NCBI GenBank assembly: GCA_027310605.1
Contig: DAIDAN010000043.1
Location: forward strand, 1-5,355
Direction: 5' to 3'
DNA length: 5,355 nt
From: Candidatus Aenigmatarchaeota archaeon
GTDB lineage: Archaea > Aenigmatarchaeota > Aenigmatarchaeia > Aenigmatarchaeales > DAIDAN01
The notes under the pieces are model-generated. The model worked only from the letters and a program-made list of their open reading frames with translations, did not search any database and was not told where the DNA came from. Positions 4,793 through 5,355 of this stretch are shown one piece after another. Made by a program: the position numbers and the translations under genes. The first letter of the stretch is position 1. Each line of letters starts with the position of its first letter.

Positions 4793-5355
4793 TTACTTCC
4801 TCTTCCCCGCCCAGCCCAATATTGTTCTTAATCCGCGCAGCGCGAGCTTCGGGTTCTTTATCCCTGTTATTGCCTGCTTCATAATATAGGACGGACGGAA
4901 ATAGAATTCGCGGTAAGCCAGCCTGCTCAGCTCCTTCAGCTTTTCCGGCGTGATATTTCCCTTTATCAAGGGAACATCCTCGGAGAATTCGCGGAAGTCG
5001 CGCGTCAGGAGAAGATTGTTTTCCAGGACATAATCGTACAGCCTGCTTCCGGGAAACGGCGTCAGGAATGATATTCCAACTATGTCAGGGCTTATTTTTT
5101 TCGCGGCTTTTATGGTTTCCTTTACATCCTCTTCCGTCTCGATTGGCGCGCCGATTATGAAAAAGCAGAACGGCGAGATTCCAGTTTTCCTGCAAAGTTT
5201 TATAGCATTCTCCGCCTTCTCCATGGTTATCTTTTTTCCATACCAGTCAATCACCTTCTGCGTTCCCGCCTCCACGCCGAAGCCGATTCTCCAGCATCCC
5301 GCGCTTTTCATTTCCTTCAGCAGCTCCAAATCCACTTGATCAACCCTGCAGGAGC
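4793..5355 (-). CDS. B12-binding-type radical SAM protein, C-terminal part (5' end outside the window)
   Basis: The frame is open to the right edge and runs 187 complete codons to TAA at 4795-4793. The protein begins in mid-domain with SCRVDQVDLELLKEMKSAGC, then IGFGVEAG, the typical G-V/I-E-S-G segment of radical SAM barrels with Ala for Ser. Next come FFIIGAPIETEEDV (the G-x-P-x-E-T SAM-contact loop) and ISFLTPFPGSRLYDYV (the TPxPGT strand). These match the HemN/BchE-like group that usually carries an N-terminal B12-binding domain. The CxxxCxxC cluster motif and any B12 domain lie outside, so cofactor use is inferred from family. Such enzymes methylate or rearrange unreactive carbons; the substrate is unknown. 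The GTG at 5335 is internal because recognisable family sequence continues upstream. About 100 C-terminal residues (from FREFSED on) form the usual helical tail. Composition is GC-richer than the adjoining restriction genes. Confidence 0.92.
   Translation of the reverse strand, partial: SCRVDQVDLELLKEMKSAGCWRIGFGVEAGTQKVIDWYGKKITMEKAENAIKLCRKTGISPFCFFIIGAPIETEEDVKETIKAAKKISPDIVGISFLTPFPGSRLYDYVLENNLLLTRDFREFSEDVPLIKGNITPEKLKELSRLAYREFYFRPSYIMKQAITGIKNPKLALRGLRTILGWAGKRK

Noticed and set aside
5333..5335. GTG as start of the radical SAM gene
   Set aside because: Typical family sequence (CRVDQ) continues in frame upstream to the window edge, so the GTG codes for an internal Val.
1..5355. CRISPR arrays, tRNA or rRNA genes, transposases and integrases
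   Set aside because: No regularly spaced repeats, cloverleaf-forming segments, terminal inverted repeats or related protein motifs were found on either strand.

Overview
The window looks archaeal. It carries an AglB/STT3 oligosaccharyltransferase, BRE/TATA promoters placed about 25-35 bases ahead of starts, GAGGTG-type Shine-Dalgarno sites and TTG starts. The small, compact genes and the gene mix (short AglB, DUF2341 secreted protein, B12-type radical SAM protein) suggest an uncultivated lineage, possibly DPANN. That placement is inference; there is no rRNA or other marker here.

Layout. Bases 1-298 (minus) hold the N-terminus of a secreted DUF2341-type protein. It runs off the left edge and is dense in N-glycosylation sequons. 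It is AT-rich and divergent from a class I SAM methyltransferase (405-962, plus), whose 5' end looks damaged. A 213-base gap (963-1175) holds a 19-base dyad just ahead of the aglB BRE/TATA box. aglB (1176-3248, plus) is the main gene; its best-supported start is a TTG rather than the GTG that forms part of its ribosome binding site.

From about 3250 to 4790 lies a compact type II restriction-modification module, more AT-rich than aglB and the radical SAM gene. A PD-(D/E)XK-like endonuclease (3262-3828, plus) follows aglB by 13 bases with no visible promoter of its own. A beta-class amino-methyltransferase (3818-4597, minus) converges on it, with an 11-base overlap. A 46-residue ribbon-helix-helix protein (4601-4741, minus), with its stop codon three bases ahead of the methyltransferase start, sits upstream. 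Its promoter contains a tandem 8-base-period repeat overlapping the TATA box, a good candidate for its own operator. The right edge (4793-5355, minus) is the C-terminal part of a radical SAM protein of the B12-binding type.

How they may work together. AglB would glycosylate exported proteins, of which the DUF2341 protein is a plausible client. The restriction module appears to have been inserted between aglB and the radical SAM gene. In it the protective methyltransferase has a dedicated, probably autoregulated promoter, while the nuclease seems to depend on read-through from aglB. This differs from classical controller-protein systems, where the regulator is tied to the nuclease gene. It is the most interesting system in the window.
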